Program-made: the position numbers and the translations under genes | From: Pseudomonadota bacterium | GTDB lineage: Bacteria > Pseudomonadota > Alphaproteobacteria > Rhodobacterales > Rhodobacteraceae | DNA: 64,000 nt | Direction of reading: 5' to 3' | Assembly: GCA_963205075.1 (NCBI GenBank) | Contig: CAUJIU010000053.1 | Span: 1-64,000, forward strand | Shown here: in pieces, positions 55,157-64,000 of the stretch | How the letters are laid out: each line of letters begins with the position of its first letter | Numbering within the stretch: position 1 is the first letter of the stretch | Notes under the pieces: generated by a model | The model's input: the letters and a program-made list of their open reading frames with translations, nothing else | The model's database searches: none | Told to the model about the DNA's origin: nothing

Positions 55157-55828
55157 GTGAACATACTGCTGGCCGAAGACGACGCCGAGATCGCCGCCTA
55201 TCTCTGCAAGGGGCTGGCCGGGGAAGGCCATGTTGTCGACCATGTTCCCAACGGCCGGGACGCGCTTGGCCAGGCGATGTCCCAGCCCTATGACCTGCTG
55301 GTCCTGGACCGGATGATGCCCGGACTGGACGGGCTTTCGATGCTGAAATCGCTGCGCGCGGCACGGGTACGGACCCCGGTGATCCTGCTCACCGCAATGG
55401 GCAGCGTCGATGACCGCGTCGCCGGCCTGCGCGCCGGCGCCGATGACTACATGGTCAAGCCTTTCGCCTTCGCCGAACTGCTGGCGCGGATCGACACGAT
55501 ATCCCGCCGACCCGCCCTGAAGGACGAGATCACCGAACTGCGCGTCGGAGACCTGCACCTGGACCTGCTCACGCGATGCGCGACCCGCGAGGGCAAGTCC
55601 ATCGACCTGCAGCCCAAGGAATACCTGCTGCTCAAGCATTTCATGGAACGGCCGGGCCGGGTGCAGACGCGAACGATCCTGCTCGAAGCGGTCTGGGGGC
55701 TGCATTTCGACCCCAAGACCAGCGTTGTCGAAACCCATATCAGCCGGCTGCGCAACAAGATCGACAAACCCTTCGAGCGGCAGTTTCTCACGACCCTGCA
55801 CGGCGTTGGCTACGTGCTTCAGCCATGA
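55157..55828 (+). CDS. OmpR-family response regulator
   Basis: 223 residues. The receiver domain has acidic residues at 7-9 (AEDD), the phosphoacceptor Asp51 in LLVLDRMMPGLDG and Lys in VKPFAFAELLAR. The C-terminal winged helix (LLTRCATREGKSIDLQPKEYLLLKHFMERPGRVQTRTILLEAVWG) is of the OmpR type. The start is a GTG at 55157. It overlaps the histidine kinase by four bases (ATGA). Likely targets are the CTTACA boxes at 49790 and 54572. Confidence 0.94.
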   Translation: MNILLAEDDAEIAAYLCKGLAGEGHVVDHVPNGRDALGQAMSQPYDLLVLDRMMPGLDGLSMLKSLRAARVRTPVILLTAMGSVDDRVAGLRAGADDYMVKPFAFAELLARIDTISRRPALKDEITELRVGDLHLDLLTRCATREGKSIDLQPKEYLLLKHFMERPGRVQTRTILLEAVWGLHFDPKTSVVETHISRLRNKIDKPFERQFLTTLHGVGYVLQP

Positions 55829-57195
55829 CGCGCATTCCGTCATGGTCCATGCGCTTTGCCCTGGCGCTGTCGTCGGTTTTTGCCATCGGCGCCCTGTCCG
55901 CGGGCGGCATCTCCTATGTCCTGCAGGCGCGCGAGCTGTCGTCGCGCCTGGCAGGCGACGTCGAGGCCCTTGCCCAGGGGCTGGCCCATATCGCCGACGG
56001 CGGCGACCGGCAGGACCTGCGCGAGCAGATCCGCGCCCAGGCCCTGACGTCGCGCGACGGAACCACGCTGGTCGCCTGGATCGACGAGAGCACCGGCGAA
56101 CTGATCGGGAACTTCCGGCCCAAGGCCCTGTTCGAAGGCGCGCGCCGGCTCGATCCGGAGACGGATTTCCTGCAAGGCGACCAGTCGACCGGCGATTTCT
56201 CGGATGCCTATCTGGCCTTCGCCATCCGCACTCCGCTGGGCACGGTGATAGCCGCCCGCGATACCGTCTGGATCACCGACAGCGGCGAGATCCTGCTGCA
56301 ATCCACGATCTGGTCGCTGGGGACGGCGCTGATCCTTTCCATCGGGCTGGCCATCGTCATCGCGCGGCGCAACGAGCGGCGCATTCTGGCGATCGAACAG
56401 GTGCTCGAGGATGTCGGGCAGGGCCGGCTCGACCTGCGCATCCGCGACCCGGAACGCGACGATCTGGCCCGGGTCGCCAACAATGTCGATGCGACGCTGG
56501 ACCGGCTTGAGGCGGGCGTGGAGTCGATCAAGCAGGTGTCGACCGATGTTGCCCATGACCTGCGCGCCCCGCTGGCGCGCATGCGCGTCAAGATCGAGCC
56601 CTTTGCCACCGATCCGTCCGTGGCGCCGCCGTTGCGGCATGTGTTTGGCACCGCGCTGGCCGATATCGACGATATCTCGGCCACGTTCGACTCGATCCTG
56701 CGGCTGGCGCGGATGCAGTCCGGTACGGTCGAGATCAGGCACGAGGTCGTGGACCTGTGCGGCATCGCAAGCGAGGTGGCCGAATTGATGGCCCCGGTGG
56801 CCGAGGATGCCGGCCACGTCCTGACCCTCGAGGTCCCCGACCGGGCGCTGACCCTGACCGGCGACCCGGCGCTGCTGTCGCAGGCCCTGATCAACCTGGT
56901 GGACAATGCCATCCGGCACTGCACCGGCCCGACCCCGATCACCATTGGCCTTGCGGCCGACCAGACCGGCTGCCGTCTGTGGGTGGCCGACCACGGCCCC
57001 GGCATTCCCGCGGATGCACGGGCGGATGTGCTGGAGCGCTTTGTCCGCCTTGATCGCAGCAGATCGACCCCCGGAACCGGGCTTGGTCTCAGCCTGGTGC
57101 GCGCGATTGCCGCGCTCCACGGGGCCGAGATCTCGCTGGAGGACAACGCGCCCGGTCTGATCGTGACGCTGAGTTTTCCGGCCGCCCGGGGCTGA
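55825..57195 (+). CDS. Sensor histidine kinase
   Basis: 456 residues. Membrane helix one lies at about 10-32 and helix two at about 161-181, flanking a roughly 130-residue periplasmic sensor. A HAMP domain (RRNERRILAIEQVLEDVGQGRLDLRI) follows. The dimerisation/phosphorylation helix is STDVAHDLRAPLARMR with His244; the ATP-binding N box is LINLVDNAIRH, with G boxes DHGPGIP and GTGLGLSLV. Start ATG at 55825 overlaps the regulator stop. It probably responds to an envelope signal (acid, metal or peptide), as its likely targets are membrane-lipid genes. Confidence 0.93.
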   Translation: MTRIPSWSMRFALALSSVFAIGALSAGGISYVLQARELSSRLAGDVEALAQGLAHIADGGDRQDLREQIRAQALTSRDGTTLVAWIDESTGELIGNFRPKALFEGARRLDPETDFLQGDQSTGDFSDAYLAFAIRTPLGTVIAARDTVWITDSGEILLQSTIWSLGTALILSIGLAIVIARRNERRILAIEQVLEDVGQGRLDLRIRDPERDDLARVANNVDATLDRLEAGVESIKQVSTDVAHDLRAPLARMRVKIEPFATDPSVAPPLRHVFGTALADIDDISATFDSILRLARMQSGTVEIRHEVVDLCGIASEVAELMAPVAEDAGHVLTLEVPDRALTLTGDPALLSQALINLVDNAIRHCTGPTPITIGLAADQTGCRLWVADHGPGIPADARADVLERFVRLDRSRSTPGTGLGLSLVRAIAALHGAEISLEDNAPGLIVTLSFPAARG

Positions 57196-57263
57196 CGGGA
57201 GCTGACGGGGCTGTCGGGGGCTGACGGGCAGGTGCAAGGGTCATGGGCCGGGACGGCGTGCCC

Positions 57264-59039
57264 CTAGAGCGGCCAGACCAGCAGGATGGTCGGAATGGCC
57301 ACGCAGATCACGATGATTTCCAGCGGCAGGCCGATGCGCCAGTAATCGCCAAACCGGTAGCCGCCCGGCCCAAGGATCAGCGTGTTGTTCTTGTGCCCGA
57401 TCGGGGTGAGAAAGGCGCAGGACGCGGCCACCGCCACGGTCATCAGGTAGGTATCGGGGTTGGCCCCCGTCTCGGCTGCGATCGACATCGAGATCGGCGC
57501 GGCGATCAGGGTCGTCGCCACGTTGTTGAGGAAATCCGACAGGGTCATGGTGACGATCATCAGCGCCACCAGCGAGACCCAGGCAGGGTAGCCGTAACTC
57601 AGGGCGACGATCTGGTTGGCGATCAGGTCGGCGCCGCCGAAACGCTCGAAGGCCTCGGCCAGCGGGATCAGGCTGCCCAGCAGCACGATGACCTTCCATT
57701 CCACGGAAGTATAGACCTCGCGCCCGCTGACCAGACCAAGCGCGACATAGACGATGACCGCCCCGCCAAGCGCCACCGACAGCGGCACCAGCCCGAACAC
57801 CGCCAGCGCCACGGCCAGTAGGAACACGCCAATGGTCAGGCCGGCCTTGCTGCGCTGAACCACCTCGGTGGTGCGCCCCTCCAGCGGCAGCGCGCCCAGC
57901 CATTCGGTGGCGCTGGCGACATTGTCGGGGGTTCCCAGCAGCAACAGCACGTCGCCCGCCTTGATCGGTAACAGGCGGACCCGGTCCTGAAAGCTGCGTC
58001 CTTCGCGTGCGACACCCAGCAGCGTCACCGAATGCCGCCGCAGCAGTTGCAGGCTTTGCGAGGTGCGCCCCTGAATGCGCGCGCCGTCCGGCACGATGGC
58101 TTCCGCCAGCGTCAGGCCCGGAGCCACCACGCCGCCCTCATGTTTTTCGGAGCCGGCAAAATCGAGCCCGGCCTGCCCCGTGAAGGCCTCGATCGCCTTG
58201 GGGTCGCCCTCGACCACCAGAAAGTCGCCGGCGCGCAGCACTTCCCCTGGCACCAGCCCCGGCAGGCGCTTGCCGCGGCGCACCAGACCCAGCACATGAA
58301 CGTCGACCTCGCTGGCCCCGGCGTAGAGGTCGCGGACCGTCATGTCCTCCTTGGCCACCTTGTCGCCGATGCGCAGCTCGGCGATGTAGCGGCCGCTGGC
58401 GACCTTCTGTTCGGTTTCAAGCAGCGAGGCACGCGCGGGCAAGAGCCGCCAGCCAAGAAGCGAGACAAAGGCGATGCCGGCCACCGCGACCGCCAGCCCG
58501 ACCGGCGCGAAGTCGAACATGCCGAAGGGCGCGCCCAGCACGCCCTGCCGATATTCCGAGATGACGATGTTCGGCGGGGTGCCGATCAGGGTGATCATGC
58601 CGCCCAGAATGGTCGCGAAGGACAAGGGCATCAGGGTCTGCCCGGCCGAGCGCTTGGCCTTCTTGGCCGCTTCCATGTCCAAGGGCATCAACAGCGCCAG
58701 CGCCGCCACGTTGTTGATGATCGCCGACAGGCCGGCGGCTAGCGCCGAGACGATGGCGATATGCAAAGGCAGCCGCCGCTCCGGGTCGATCAGCCGGGCC
58801 GCCAGCAGCTCGACCGCGCCCGAGGAGGACAGCCCCCGGCTGACGATCAGCACCAGCGCGATGATGGCCACCGCCGAATGGCCAAAGCCGGAAAAGACTT
58901 CGTGGCCGGGCACCAGCCCCATCGTCGCGGCAATCACCAGCGCGCCAAAGGCCACCAGGTCGTAGCGGATGCGCCCCCAGATCAGGAGCGCGAACACCGC
59001 GCCCAGCAGTATGAAGATTTCGGTCAGTTCGATCTGCAT
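57264..59039 (-). CDS. DASS/SLC13-type anion transporter with TrkA-C domains
   Basis: 591-residue membrane carrier. The N-terminal half has helices (FILLGAVFALLIWGRIRYDLVAFGALVIAATMGLVPGHEVFSGFGHSAVAIIALVLIVSRGLS) and the SLC13 motif LIGTPPNIVISEY. A soluble insert of about 190 residues contains two RCK_C/TrkA-C-like domains (DLYAGASEVDVHVLGLVRRG; GRTSQSLQLLRRHSVTLLGVAREGRSF). The C-terminal half has helices and the SDFLNNVATTLIAAP motif. Family members move sulfate, C4-dicarboxylates or other anions with sodium; the substrate here is not determined. Confidence 0.9.
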   Translation of the reverse strand: MQIELTEIFILLGAVFALLIWGRIRYDLVAFGALVIAATMGLVPGHEVFSGFGHSAVAIIALVLIVSRGLSSSGAVELLAARLIDPERRLPLHIAIVSALAAGLSAIINNVAALALLMPLDMEAAKKAKRSAGQTLMPLSFATILGGMITLIGTPPNIVISEYRQGVLGAPFGMFDFAPVGLAVAVAGIAFVSLLGWRLLPARASLLETEQKVASGRYIAELRIGDKVAKEDMTVRDLYAGASEVDVHVLGLVRRGKRLPGLVPGEVLRAGDFLVVEGDPKAIEAFTGQAGLDFAGSEKHEGGVVAPGLTLAEAIVPDGARIQGRTSQSLQLLRRHSVTLLGVAREGRSFQDRVRLLPIKAGDVLLLLGTPDNVASATEWLGALPLEGRTTEVVQRSKAGLTIGVFLLAVALAVFGLVPLSVALGGAVIVYVALGLVSGREVYTSVEWKVIVLLGSLIPLAEAFERFGGADLIANQIVALSYGYPAWVSLVALMIVTMTLSDFLNNVATTLIAAPISMSIAAETGANPDTYLMTVAVAASCAFLTPIGHKNNTLILGPGGYRFGDYWRIGLPLEIIVICVAIPTILLVWPL

Positions 59040-59176
59040 GGTCCAGACATAGCCGAGATCAATGGCGGTCGGAATGGCCGACCGCGCCCGCGCGCCCGAA
59101 AATCCCGTTTCACGCCCTGGCTTGCGCGGCGCAACATGTCAGGTCGGCCGGCCGTCCGGTTTTGGCGTCTGGCCCC

Positions 59177-59662
59177 CTATCGCTTCCGGTTTCCGGCGAA
59201 GGGTATCGCGGCGGCCTGCCGCATCCACGATGCCACCTGGCCGGCGTCGAGATCGTCCGCGCCGGCCAGTTCGACCCCGCGGGTCGCCTTGCCCATCCCG
59301 ACCGGCCTGACCGGCGGCTCGGGGATCAGCTCGGTGCCACGGATGAACATCAGCTTGAGATGGCCGACAAAGGCGCCGGACGAAAAGCACCATCCCCCCG
59401 CGACGCCGTAATAGGCCATCCCCCATTTCACCGCGCGGCGGAGATCCGGCAGGGCCGCGCTCGCCAGCGCATCGACCTGCCCGGCAAGGCCGCGCTGGGG
59501 CTGGGGCAAGCTGGCGATATAGTCGAAGACCGGCTTGTCGCCTCCTGCTGTTCTGGCATCGCTGGCCCTGCCGGTCATGGCGACCAGCAGTCTCGGCGGG
59601 TTGCCGCCCGGGTCCGGTTTACCCGTTGCCGTCTCGCTTTCGGTGCCGGTCGTCTTCTTCAT
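59177..59662 (-). CDS. DUF1801 domain protein
   Basis: 161 residues. The core PVFDYIASLPQPQRGLAGQVDALASAALPDLRRAVKWGMAYYGVAGGWCFSSGAFVGHLKLMFIRG matches the DUF1801 (YdhG-like) pattern: small alpha/beta proteins of unknown role. The N-terminal 30 residues are charged and probably disordered. It is separated by 48 bases from the CocE-type gene in the same direction and may share its transcript. Confidence 0.85.
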   Translation of the reverse strand: MKKTTGTESETATGKPDPGGNPPRLLVAMTGRASDARTAGGDKPVFDYIASLPQPQRGLAGQVDALASAALPDLRRAVKWGMAYYGVAGGWCFSSGAFVGHLKLMFIRGTELIPEPPVRPVGMGKATRGVELAGADDLDAGQVASWMRQAAAIPFAGNRKR

Positions 59663-59710
59663 CCTGATCTCCCTGGTCGCGCGCGCGGGTCTGGCCGGCC
59701 CCGCTGCCGC

Positions 59711-61732
59711 CTAGACCAGATCCCTGGGGATCCTGTCCGTCCAGTCCCGCGCAAAGACCTCGGTGCCGTTTTCCGACAGGCGCACCTGCATCCGGATGAC
59801 GAAATGCGTGGCGTCGCAGGTCAGGCTGCCGGTCGAATGGTGAACGATGGTGGCATCCTCGCGCCGGATCTCGACCCGGTTGTCGGTATGGGTCGCGGCG
59901 CTGAGCGGGTCGCCTTCGGTGATCTCGTGCCGGCAGACGCCGGTCGAAATCTGGGTCTGGCCGATATCGGTCATTTCCATCGCATAGGTCCAGCGCGGAA
60001 AGTCGACGACGATCGTGCCGCTCAAAAGGTCGCGGGTGACCCGGCGTCCGGTCGTCGCCGGGGCCGTGTGATGCACCACCGGGGTCTGCGCGGCGGTTTC
60101 GGGCGGGTCGAAGGCGCGCAGGCCGGCGTCTTCGGCGCGCGGCGGCCGGACGGGGAGGTGAAGTTCCGAGGCACCGCACTGCACCGTCAGCGTCACCAGT
60201 TCGGGCGAGGGCCAGACCAGCGGATAGTAGACCGTCGACAGCGCCACCGCGATCCGGTGCCCGGCGGGAAAGCGATGCGCGATATCGTCCAGCTCGACCA
60301 CCGTGTCATGGACCTTGCCCGGCTCCAGCGGGGTCGGGTTCTCATGGCTGTCGCGATGGGTCAGGTTGAGCATCCCCAGGCTGACGCGGGCGCTCTGGCC
60401 GTCGGGCCAGACATCGTTCAGCCGAGCCGCGACCAGCGCCAGCGGCTTGTCGGAGGCAAAGCGCAGGGCAATGCGCGGCGCGCCGAGGATCTCGAGGTCT
60501 TCGGGCAGCGGATCGGACAGGAACACCAGGCTGCCGCCGTCATCCTCACGCTGGTCGGTGGGCCAGTCGGCATCGCCGCCATAGCGCCCGACCTCGCCCG
60601 AGGCCATCCCGACCCAGAGCGGCGAGCAGATGCTGCGCTGCCCCTCGGTGCCGCCCAGCCGCCCGTCCGCGCCCAAGGCCAGGCGGCGGGTCTCGATGCG
60701 GGGCGAGGGCCAGGTATCTTCGCCAACCCATCGGCCGGGGCGGTGGTCGTAGCAGGTGGCGGCGCGGACCGAGTCCTGCATCCAGACCCGGTACATCGGC
60801 TCGTCCATGATGCCGGTGGCGCGGCCCTTCATCCAGTGGTCGCACCAGCGCAGCACCTCTTGCAGCCAGCCGATGGCCGGCTCAACGGTCACGTCATGGG
60901 GATAGGAATGGGCCCATGGCCCGTCCAGTCCCAGACGCGGCACCGACAGTCCGGCCAAGAGGCGCGGCACGCTTTCCGAGTAATTGTCGGCCCAGCCCGA
61001 GACCGCGTAGACCGGCACCCTGATGGCGCTGAAATCCTCGCAGACCGAGCCTTGCTGCCAGTAGCCGTCGCGCCGCTGGTGGCGCAGCCAGTCAGAGATC
61101 CAGGGCCGTTGATGGTTCATCCGCGCCTGCCACATCTCGCGCCAGCGCGCGCCGACATTGGCCGGGTCGGGCGGCAGGTCATTGGTGGCCATCATGGTGG
61201 CCGACCAGTCGAAATTGTCCTTGCTCAGGCAGCCGCCGACCCAGTGGACATCGGTGGCATAGCGGTCATCGGTCGAGCCGACGGTGATGACGGTCCTCAG
61301 CGCGGGCGGCTGGCGCGCGGCAATCTGCAAGCCGTTGAAACCGCCCCAGGAGATGCCGATCATCGTCACCTGACCGTCGCACCAGTCCTGCGCGGCCAGC
61401 CAGGCGATGGCCTCGCAGCCGTCAAGCTGCTCCTGCACCGTGTATTCGTCATCCAGCAACCCGTCGCTGTCGCCCGAGCCTCTGATGTCAAGCCGGATGC
61501 AGGCATAGCCGTGGCCGGCCAGATAGCCGTGCAGCCCCTGATCGCGGTAGCGGGTGCCGTCATGCTTGCGATAGGGCAGGTATTCGAGAATGGCAGGCAC
61601 CGGGCCGGCGCCCTCGGGCAGCCACGCCTTGGCCGCCAGCCGGGTGCCATCGGGCAACGGCACGAACAGGCTTTCGATGACCCGCACCTTGTAGGGGAAA
61701 TCGGTTCTGACTGGCAAAGTTCCGGCGGACAT
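59711..61732 (-). CDS. CocE/NonD-family alpha/beta hydrolase (X-Pro dipeptidyl-peptidase fold)
   Basis: 673 residues. The alpha/beta-hydrolase part carries the nucleophile in MIGISWGGFNGLQ, the Asp in YAVSGWADNYSES and the His in GPWAHSYPHD. A C-terminal jelly-roll X-Pro dipeptidyl-peptidase domain follows (DLPPR-like PVRPPRAEDAG, TVVVDFPRW-like region). Start ATG at 61732 (MSAGTLPVRTDFPYKVRVIES). Family members cleave esters or acyl-amides, including glutarylamidases and cocaine esterase. It diverges from an aminotransferase-BKACE operon; no signal peptide is seen. Confidence 0.9.
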   Translation of the reverse strand: MSAGTLPVRTDFPYKVRVIESLFVPLPDGTRLAAKAWLPEGAGPVPAILEYLPYRKHDGTRYRDQGLHGYLAGHGYACIRLDIRGSGDSDGLLDDEYTVQEQLDGCEAIAWLAAQDWCDGQVTMIGISWGGFNGLQIAARQPPALRTVITVGSTDDRYATDVHWVGGCLSKDNFDWSATMMATNDLPPDPANVGARWREMWQARMNHQRPWISDWLRHQRRDGYWQQGSVCEDFSAIRVPVYAVSGWADNYSESVPRLLAGLSVPRLGLDGPWAHSYPHDVTVEPAIGWLQEVLRWCDHWMKGRATGIMDEPMYRVWMQDSVRAATCYDHRPGRWVGEDTWPSPRIETRRLALGADGRLGGTEGQRSICSPLWVGMASGEVGRYGGDADWPTDQREDDGGSLVFLSDPLPEDLEILGAPRIALRFASDKPLALVAARLNDVWPDGQSARVSLGMLNLTHRDSHENPTPLEPGKVHDTVVELDDIAHRFPAGHRIAVALSTVYYPLVWPSPELVTLTVQCGASELHLPVRPPRAEDAGLRAFDPPETAAQTPVVHHTAPATTGRRVTRDLLSGTIVVDFPRWTYAMEMTDIGQTQISTGVCRHEITEGDPLSAATHTDNRVEIRREDATIVHHSTGSLTCDATHFVIRMQVRLSENGTEVFARDWTDRIPRDLV

Positions 61733-61860
61733 TGCTGCACCTCGAGATTGTCGGGCGAGTGTACAGGGCGGCGGCATGGGCGCAACGGCGATGCTGCCCC
61801 CTGTTCAACTCCGCGCGCCCGTGCCAGTGTTGCGCGTCCTCAGCCAGCCAGAGACATACC

Positions 61861-63219
61861 ATGTCGCCAGACAGCCTGCTCAACCGGCCTTCCTACCTGT
61901 TCTACCAGAACGAACATCCGCGCCCGATGCTCGACCGGGCGGAAGGCATCTATATGTGGGATACCACGGGGCGGCGCTTCATCGACGGCTCGTCAGGGGC
62001 GATGGTGTGCAATATCGGCCACTCCAACCCGGCGGTGCTGGCGGCGATGCGGGCGCAGATGGAGAAATCGACCTTCGGCTACCGGCTGCATTTCGTCACC
62101 GAACCCGCCGAACTGCTGGCCGAGCGCACGGTCGAGCTGATGTGGCCGGGGATGAACCGGGTGTTCTTCGTCTCGGGCGGTTCCGAGGCGGTGGAATCGG
62201 CGATGAAGCTGGCGCGCTCGCATGCGGTTGCCACCGGGCAGGACAGCCGCTGGAAGGTGATCTCGCGCTGGCCGTCCTATCACGGCTGCACGCTGGGCGC
62301 GCTGGCGGTCACCGGCTATGACAGCCTGACCGAGCCCTTCGCGCCGATGATGCAGGCCATGCCCAAGGTGCCCGCGCCGCGCGCCTGGCTTGACGGGCTG
62401 GACCCGACAGACCCGGCAACCGGCGCCCATTACGCGGCCATGCTTGAGGCCGCTATCCTGGCCGAAGGCCCCGAGACGGTGCTGGCCTTTCTGGTCGAGC
62501 CCATCGGCGGCGCCTCGACCGGGGCGCTGGTGCCGCCTGAGGGCTACATGGAGGCGGTGCGCGAGATCTGCACCCGCCACGGGGTGCTGCTGATCCATGA
62601 CGAGGTGATGTCGGGCGGCGGGCGCACCGGCAGGTTCCTCGGCGGCCAGCACTGGAATGGCGCGCCCGATATCCTGGCCTTGTCCAAGGGTTTTGGCGCC
62701 GGCTACATCCCGCTCGGGGCCATCGTGGCGCGCGGCGAGATCGTCGAGGCGGTGATGGCCAGGGGCGGCTTTGCCCATGGCTTTACCTATGCCGGCAATC
62801 CCTTGGCCTGTGCCACCGGGCTGGCGGTGCTGGACGAGATCGCGCGGCTGGGCATGATCGACAATGCCCGCGTGGTCGGCGACCACCTCAAGGCCGGCCT
62901 GACTGGTCTGATGGACCGCTTTCCCTTCATCGGCGACGTGCGCGGCAAGGGGCTGCTTCTGGCGCTGGAACTGGTGGCCGACCGCGCAAGCCGCGAGCCG
63001 CTGCCTGCGGGCCTCAAGGCCTTCGACCGGCTGACCGAGGCCGCCTATGCGCGCGGCCTGATCGTCTATCCGCGCCGTTCGCGCGGGGGTTATTCGGGCG
63101 ACCACATCCTGGTGGCGCCGCCGATGATCACCACCCGCGAACAGGCTGACGAGATCGTGGCGATCCTCACCGAGGCTTTGGCGGCCTTCGCCACCGACTG
63201 CGGGCTGCCGGTCACATGA
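61861..63219 (+). CDS. Class III PLP-dependent aminotransferase
   Basis: 452 residues. Start MSPDSLLNRPSYLFYQNEHPRPM at 61861. PLP residues are visible: SGGSEAVESAMKLAR, RWPSYHGCTLGALAVTGYD, the Asp in LIHDEVMSGGGRTG and the Schiff-base lysine in LSKGFGAGYIPLGA. It overlaps the BKACE gene by four bases (ATGA at 63216). Coupled aminotransferase-BKACE pairs suggest an amino acid is converted to a beta-keto acid and then cleaved with acetyl-CoA; the particular substrate is not known. Confidence 0.9.
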   Translation: MSPDSLLNRPSYLFYQNEHPRPMLDRAEGIYMWDTTGRRFIDGSSGAMVCNIGHSNPAVLAAMRAQMEKSTFGYRLHFVTEPAELLAERTVELMWPGMNRVFFVSGGSEAVESAMKLARSHAVATGQDSRWKVISRWPSYHGCTLGALAVTGYDSLTEPFAPMMQAMPKVPAPRAWLDGLDPTDPATGAHYAAMLEAAILAEGPETVLAFLVEPIGGASTGALVPPEGYMEAVREICTRHGVLLIHDEVMSGGGRTGRFLGGQHWNGAPDILALSKGFGAGYIPLGAIVARGEIVEAVMARGGFAHGFTYAGNPLACATGLAVLDEIARLGMIDNARVVGDHLKAGLTGLMDRFPFIGDVRGKGLLLALELVADRASREPLPAGLKAFDRLTEAAYARGLIVYPRRSRGGYSGDHILVAPPMITTREQADEIVAILTEALAAFATDCGLPVT

Positions 63220-64000
63220 GCAAGATCCTGATCACCTGCGCGATCACCGGCTCGATCCATGTGCCCTCGCAATCGCCCTATCTGCCGGTGACCGCCGACC
63301 AGATCGCCACCCAGGCGATCGACGCCGCCAGGGCCGGCGCGGCGATCCTGCATCTGCATGCCCGCGATCCGGCAACCGGGCGGCCCTCGTCCGATCCCGC
63401 CCATTGGCAGGGCTTCCTGCCGCGCATCGCCCAGGGGACCGACGCGGTCGTCAACATGACCACCGGCGGCTCCGCGGTCATGACGCTCGACCAGCGGCTG
63501 GCCGCGCCGCGCGCGGTGGCGCCCGAGATGTGCAGCCTCAACATGGGCACGATGAACTTCGCCCTCTATCCGATGGCGCAGCGGATCAGGACCTATCTGC
63601 ACGACTGGGAACAGCCGTTTCTGGAAGGCTCGGACGATCTGGTGTTCAAGAACACCCCCCGCGACATCGCCCATGTGCTGGACGAGATGGGGCAGAAGCG
63701 CGGCGCGCGGTTCGAGTTCGAATGCTATGACCTGTCGCATCTGACCATGCTGCGGCACTTCGTCGATCGGGGTCTGGTCAGGCCGCCCTATTTCATCCAG
63801 TTCGTCTTTGGCGTGCTGGGCGGCATGGCCGCCGAGCCCGACACGCTGACCCATCTGGTGCGCACCGCCGACCGTCTGTTTGGCGCCGACTACCTGTTCT
63901 CGGTGCTGGCCGCCGGGCGGATGCAGATCCCCATGGCCACCATGTCGGCGGCGATGGGCGGGCATGTCCGGGTGGGGCTGGAGGATAATCTCCATGCCGC
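63216..64000 (+). CDS. BKACE-family beta-keto acid cleavage enzyme (C-terminus beyond window)
   Basis: The visible 261 residues begin MSKILITCAITGSIHVPSQSPYLPVTADQIATQAIDAARAGAAILHLHARDPATGRPS, the DUF849/BKACE start, with zinc-binding His46 and His48 in HLHARD. Further features are VVNMTTGGSA and FECYDLSHL. Enzymes of this group condense a beta-keto acid with acetyl-CoA and cleave it to acetoacetate and an acyl-CoA. It is translationally coupled to the aminotransferase. The last 50 or so residues lie outside the window. Confidence 0.9.
   Translation, partial: MSKILITCAITGSIHVPSQSPYLPVTADQIATQAIDAARAGAAILHLHARDPATGRPSSDPAHWQGFLPRIAQGTDAVVNMTTGGSAVMTLDQRLAAPRAVAPEMCSLNMGTMNFALYPMAQRIRTYLHDWEQPFLEGSDDLVFKNTPRDIAHVLDEMGQKRGARFEFECYDLSHLTMLRHFVDRGLVRPPYFIQFVFGVLGGMAAEPDTLTHLVRTADRLFGADYLFSVLAAGRMQIPMATMSAAMGGHVRVGLEDNLHA

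Noticed and set aside
59162-62140. Plus-strand open frame of 992 codons
   Set aside because: Antisense to the DUF1801 and CocE genes and runs out of frame into the aminotransferase; not protein-like.

Overview
The window looks like chromosome of a high-GC alphaproteobacterium, most likely of the Rhodobacterales (Paracoccaceae/Roseobacter group). This is inferred from base composition, frequent GTG and TTG starts, many 1-4 base start/stop overlaps, many ABC importers, and the neighbouring malyl-CoA lyase and malate thiokinase genes. No insertion sequence, phage, integrase or CRISPR array was seen.

Layout. (1) 1-3401: housekeeping operon on the minus strand (SPOR lipoprotein, D-Ala-D-Ala carboxypeptidase, tmk, holB), then a tRNA-Ser(TGA) at 3588-3677. 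(2) 3765-16094: a sugar-salvage island. It holds an RbsBCA-type importer, a methylthioribose kinase (MtnK), a methylthioribose-1-phosphate isomerase (MtnA), an aldolase-SDR fusion, a SorC-type regulator, a split transketolase and a RuBisCO-like protein (RLP). A near-identical inverted repeat lies in the divergent mtnK/importer promoter region and again ahead of the transketolase-RLP operon. This suggests one regulon, and it is the best candidate here for an undescribed pathway. (3) 16132-21998: a ScfR/RamB-like regulator facing sgaA-mcl-mtkA-mtkB, a partial serine-cycle / glyoxylate assimilation operon. (4) 22149-31653: a DsbA-like protein, a GMC oxidoreductase, a LuxR regulator with a perfect palindrome at its promoter, a class III aminotransferase, and a betaine-type ABC importer with a doubled permease.

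(5) 31709-39517: an amino-sugar operon (ABC importer, ROK kinase, GntR/UTRA regulator, SIS-domain protein) facing nagA; no nagB-type deaminase is visible. (6) 39575-44799: a TetR-controlled RND efflux pump. (7) 44952-48217: an ABC-2 transporter with a secreted calcium-repeat protein. (8) 48286-57195: an envelope module: DUF347 membrane protein, periplasmic protein, DedA-PAP2-LssY fusion, MprF, PepSY protein and an OmpR-type two-component pair. A 16-base CTTACA-N4-TGTAAG box occurs at two promoters here. (9) 57264-64000: a DASS/SLC13 transporter, a DUF1801 protein, a CocE-type hydrolase, and an aminotransferase coupled to a BKACE enzyme cut by the window edge.

How the parts may work together. 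In the salvage island a 5-modified ribose (5-methylthioribose, 5-deoxyribose or similar) would be imported, phosphorylated at C1, isomerised to the 1-phospho-ketose, and cleaved by the aldolase to DHAP and a small aldehyde handled by the fused SDR. The RLP and transketolase could form a second route from the same ketose phosphate. The individual family calls are firm; the combined pathway is inference.
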